Source: Halorubrum sp. Boch-26
Lineage (GTDB): Archaea > Halobacteriota > Halobacteria > Halobacteriales > Haloferacaceae
Direction: 5' to 3'
Assembly: GCF_029889805.1 (NCBI RefSeq)
Contig: NZ_JARANT010000008.1
Span: 1-49,612, forward strand
DNA length: 49,612 nucleotides
This document shows positions 47,046 to 49,612 of the stretch, piece by piece. The position numbers and the translations under genes were made by a program. The notes below the pieces were generated by a model. It made no database searches. It was not told the origin of the DNA and saw only the letters and a list, made by a program, of their open reading frames with translations. Position 1 is the first letter of the stretch. Every line of letters starts with the position of its first letter.

Positions 47046-47616
47046 CCGGCGCGCGGCCACGGCCGGACTGCGCTCCGCGAGCGACCGCGCTCAGACCCCG
47101 ATCGACTTCGCCGTCGGCGCGAGCGTGTTCCTGTTGACGCTCGGGTTCGTGATCGCCTTCGTGCCGACGGTGTTCGACCCCTTCGCGGGCGCCGCGACCG
47201 CCTCGCCGGCAGTGAGCGACCGCGTCGCCGCGGGGCTCGTCGGCGACCTCCTCGCCGCGTCACCGACCGAGCCCGCGGTGTTGTCACCCGCGTGTACGGC
47301 CGCGTACTTCGAGGACGACGGGGGCAACGCGACCCTCGCCGGCGCGGCCGGCTGTCCCCCCGGGATCACGAACGACACGGCCGCGGAGTTCGGGCTCGAC
47401 GACGACGTGCTCGTCGTCGTCCACGCGATGGACGAGGCGGACCCGGTCGGTAACGCCTCGACCGTCACGGTCGACACGGCGTACGGCACGCACGCGGTCG
47501 ACCTCCGCCGCAGCACGAGGGATCCGGTCCGCGTCGACCGCGGGGGCGTCAGCGTCTCGCAGCGACTCGTCTCCATCGAGGGGACGCAGCACCGGCTCAC
47601 GGTGTGGGTGTGGTGA
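47035..47616 (+). CDS. Prepilin-like single-pass protein 1 (pilus operon)
   Basis: This 193-residue protein has a basic N-terminus (MWGDRRAATAGLRSAS), then DRAQTPIDF and a hydrophobic helix at about residues 21-45, then a polar outside domain with two Cys and several N-x-S/T sites. DR-A|Q directly before the helix fits a class III signal cut by the prepilin peptidase PibD. It overlaps pilC by 11 bases. I recall a haloarchaeal DUF (7287) for this type but am not certain. A minor pilin or pilus-assembly accessory role is inferred. Confidence 0.8.
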   Translation: MWGDRRAATAGLRSASDRAQTPIDFAVGASVFLLTLGFVIAFVPTVFDPFAGAATASPAVSDRVAAGLVGDLLAASPTEPAVLSPACTAAYFEDDGGNATLAGAAGCPPGITNDTAAEFGLDDDVLVVVHAMDEADPVGNASTVTVDTAYGTHAVDLRRSTRDPVRVDRGGVSVSQRLVSIEGTQHRLTVWVW

Positions 47617-47618
47617 CG

Positions 47619-48224
47619 ATGCCCTCGAGCGAGGACCGCGCGCAGGCGCACACGCTGGAGGCGTTCGCGGCGGCGATCCTGATCGTCGCCGGGCTCGCCT
47701 TCGCGCTGCAGGCGACCGCGGTGACGCCGCTGTCGGCCAGCACGTCGAACCAGCACTTGGAGAACCAGCAGCGGGCGGTCGCGAACGACATCTTGGAGAC
47801 GAGCGCGGCGAACGGCGATCTCCGGGACGCGGTGCTGCGCTGGGACCCGGTGAACGAGACGTTCACCGACGGCCGAAGCCCGAGCTACTTCACCGGTGGC
47901 GGCCCACCGAACGGGTTCGGCGCGGCGCTGAACGAGAGCTTCGGCGACCGGCGGATCGCCTTCAACGTCCACATTCGACACGGCTCGGACAACGGGGCCG
48001 AGACGACGCTGGTGAGCATGGGATCGCCGAGCGACAACGCCGTGACGGCGACGCGGACGGTCGTCGTGACCGACGACGCGAACCTGACCGCGCCGGGATA
48101 CGATGACACGACACTGGGAGCGCTCTCGGACGGGACGAAAGACGGCGAGTTCTACGCGGCAGACGCCGCCGCCGGCGCGATATACGACCGACTGGAGGTG
48201 CGCATCGTCGTATGGCAGCTTTAA
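47619..48224 (+). CDS. Prepilin-like single-pass protein 2 (pilus operon)
   Basis: This is 201 residues from the ATG at 47619 (MPSSEDRAQAHTLEAF), two bases after the previous stop; further upstream in-frame starts lie inside the previous gene. DRA|QAHTLEAFAAAILIVAGLAFAL is a short n-region, a PibD-like site and a pilin-type hydrophobic helix with Glu near mature position 6, like the +5 Glu of type IV pilins. The outside domain (about 40-201) is polar with glycosylation sequons. It overlaps the next gene by 13 bases. The role is inferred from context. Confidence 0.82.
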   Translation: MPSSEDRAQAHTLEAFAAAILIVAGLAFALQATAVTPLSASTSNQHLENQQRAVANDILETSAANGDLRDAVLRWDPVNETFTDGRSPSYFTGGGPPNGFGAALNESFGDRRIAFNVHIRHGSDNGAETTLVSMGSPSDNAVTATRTVVVTDDANLTAPGYDDTTLGALSDGTKDGEFYAADAAAGAIYDRLEVRIVVWQL

Positions 48225-49294
48225 CGTCCGGCTCGTCCGACGGCGACGGCTCCCGCGGAGGTAGCGCCCGCGGCGATAGCGCCCGCGGCAGTAGCGCCTG
48301 CGGCAGTAGCGCCCGCGACGCGGAGCGCTCCCGCGACGCGGACCGCTCCCGCGACGGGCGGCGGTTCCGCGACGCGGACCGCGGTCAGCTCCTGTTGATC
48401 TCCGGGCTGGTCGTGGCCGTTTCGCTCGTGGCGCTCGTGGTGCTGTTGAACGCGAGTATCTACAGCGAGAACGTCGCGACCCGCGGAGTCGAGGCCGCCG
48501 ACGGGGAGGCCTTGGAGGTCCGCGCGGCCGCGGTCGAGGAGACCGGAAAGCTGATCGACGGGACGAATCGGAACCGCCCCGGAGACCACGATGCGGCGGT
48601 CACGGCGGTTGAGAACGGCACTGCCGACCTCGACGCGTACCTCGCCCGAGCGTACGCCGATCGCGGCGGGGTGACTAACGTCTCGCTCGTCCCTTCGTCG
48701 ATCCGCCGGGGGAGCTACGTGACGGGGAGCCTCACCGCGAACGGTACCGGGGACTCGAACGCGACCCTCGCCGCCGGCGCCGCCCGGACGCGCGGATTCG
48801 TCGTCGAGGTCGACCCGGATTCGCTCGCGTCCACGGACGCCGCCGGGGCGGCGTCGGGCGCCTTTCGTATCGAGTTCGGCGACACGACCAACGAGACGCG
48901 GGAGGTGTACGTGTACGAGAACGCGACCGACGGCGACGTCACCGTCGCCGTCGGCGAGAACGGGAGCGACCCGACCGTCGTCTGCTCGACGCCGTCCGGC
49001 GACCGCGTCGGCGTCGACCTGACCGGTGAGAGGGTCGGTGACGAGCGCTGTCCGGGGCTCTGGGCGGCAAGCGCCGGGGAGCTGGCGGGCCCGCACGACG
49101 TGTCTATGGAACGAACCGACGCGGCGAACGGCACCGCGGTCCTGACTGCGCTCCCCGATTCGGGCGACGCCGTCGGTTCGGATCACTCCGCGACCCCCGC
49201 GGTGTACGATACGGAGATCGACTTCAGCTACCGGACCGCGGAGCTCCGGTTCGACACCGCGATCCGGGTCGCGCCGGGTGAGCCCGATGCGTGA
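48212..49294 (+). CDS. Prepilin-like single-pass protein 3 (pilus operon)
   Basis: This is a 360-residue protein. Residues about 8-58 are low-complexity Ser/Ala/Arg/Asp/Gly (SARG, SARD, DADRSRD units), then DRG|QLLLISG and a hydrophobic helix at about 60-82. The rest is a large polar domain with N-glycosylation sites and two Cys. A shorter start further in is possible, which would remove the repetitive leader and leave a compact class III signal; I keep the ATG overlapping the previous stop because coupling fits the operon. Similar haloarchaeal proteins are in pilus clusters (a DUF7261-like family by recollection). Confidence 0.75.
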   Translation: MAALTSGSSDGDGSRGGSARGDSARGSSACGSSARDAERSRDADRSRDGRRFRDADRGQLLLISGLVVAVSLVALVVLLNASIYSENVATRGVEAADGEALEVRAAAVEETGKLIDGTNRNRPGDHDAAVTAVENGTADLDAYLARAYADRGGVTNVSLVPSSIRRGSYVTGSLTANGTGDSNATLAAGAARTRGFVVEVDPDSLASTDAAGAASGAFRIEFGDTTNETREVYVYENATDGDVTVAVGENGSDPTVVCSTPSGDRVGVDLTGERVGDERCPGLWAASAGELAGPHDVSMERTDAANGTAVLTALPDSGDAVGSDHSATPAVYDTEIDFSYRTAELRFDTAIRVAPGEPDA

Positions 49295-49612
49295 GCGCGG
49301 GGCGGCGGACGGCGGCGGCGGCCGCTTCCGCGACGACGACCGCGCCGTGAGCGTCACCGTCGGATACGTCCTGACGCTCGCGATCGGCGCGGTACTGCTC
49401 TCCGGGGTCGTCATCGGGATCGGCGGCGTCGTCGACTCGCAGTCCGAGCGGGTCGTCAGGGGCGACCTCGCCGTGGTCGGCCAGACCGCCGTCGCGAACC
49501 TCGAGAGCGCGGACCGGCTCGCCCGCGCGGCGGAGGTCGACCGCCCGGCCGACGCCGACCCGCCGACCGGCGCCCTCGACGTCGCCCAGCCCGACCGGCA
49601 CACCGGCCGCCC
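49287..49612 (+). CDS. Prepilin-like single-pass protein 4, 5' part only (pilus operon)
   Basis: The ATG at 49287 overlaps the previous stop by 8 bases; the frame stays open to the window edge (about 108 residues). MRERGAADGGGGRFRDDDRA|VSVTVGYVLTLAIGAVLLSGVVI resembles the RAVSPVIG-VIL start of archaeal pilins (DUF1628 type), with DRA|V as the peptidase-like site. The visible domain after the helix has VDSQSERVVRGDLAVVGQ. It is the fourth such protein in the operon. The C-terminus and downstream genes are not seen. Confidence 0.78.
   Translation, partial: MRERGAADGGGGRFRDDDRAVSVTVGYVLTLAIGAVLLSGVVIGIGGVVDSQSERVVRGDLAVVGQTAVANLESADRLARAAEVDRPADADPPTGALDVAQPDRHTGR

Overview
The window is haloarchaeal chromosome, most likely Halorubrum or a close relative in the Haloferacales. 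The evidence is high G+C, very acidic predicted proteins, many GTG starts, archaeal-type gene sets (FtsZ1, SecE, Spt5, diphthine synthase, D-aminoacyl-tRNA deacylase DtdA, archaeosortase A) and several families known only from haloarchaea. The genus is inferred from protein resemblance; no rRNA is present.

Layout. Positions 1-1546 are a strikingly AT-rich island holding the 5' part of a large secreted surface protein on the minus strand. It is cut by the window edge and carries many N-glycosylation sequons. From about 1.8 to 9.5 kb come a lipoprotein, a membrane protein, an HNH-like zinc protein, an alkaline-phosphatase-superfamily phosphodiesterase, a PhzF-like isomerase, a Na+/Ca2+ exchanger and dtdA. 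From 9.7 to 12.8 kb is the conserved ftsZ1-secE-spt5 cluster, followed by archaeosortase A, the membrane transpeptidase for PGF-CTERM surface proteins. A predicted substrate lies 12 kb downstream (24212-25456). From 12.9 to 16.6 kb are an MgtC/DUF4010 membrane protein, two CBS proteins, two small membrane proteins and dphB. From 16.7 to 20.8 kb are korAB (2-oxoacid:ferredoxin oxidoreductase), an Lrp-family regulator and a GNAT acetyltransferase. ileS, the PGF-CTERM protein, an unusual iron-ADH-fold protein and a degenerate nucleic-acid-ligase-like protein precede gyrBA (28.0-32.4 kb). Then come an acetyl-CoA-synthetase-like ligase, a peroxiredoxin, tatA, tRNA-Arg(CCT), a DUF1405 membrane protein, a large Bat-like sensor/regulator, a 47-residue zinc ribbon and glutamate dehydrogenase.

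The last 8 kb (41.4-49.6 kb) is a tightly overlapping type IV pilus operon. It holds a PilB-type ATPase, a PilC-type membrane platform protein and four consecutive single-pass proteins. Each of the four has a DR(A/G)(Q/V) tetrapeptide directly before its N-terminal hydrophobic segment, which looks like a class III (prepilin) signal. The last of them runs off the right edge.

Points most worth a second look: (1) the four prepilin-like proteins of the pilus operon; (2) a 38-bp AT-rich synonymous-codon patch inside gyrB and a perfect palindrome over the gyrB TATA box; (3) repeated short tandem duplications that include or directly follow stop codons (dtdA, spt5, a CBS gene, korB), plus an in-frame heptapeptide repeat in dtdA; (4) an iron-ADH-family protein missing three of four canonical metal ligands and a ligase-like protein missing its nucleophilic lysine; (5) a perfect inverted repeat using the 3' end of tRNA-Arg. 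No rRNA, CRISPR array, IS element or intein was found.
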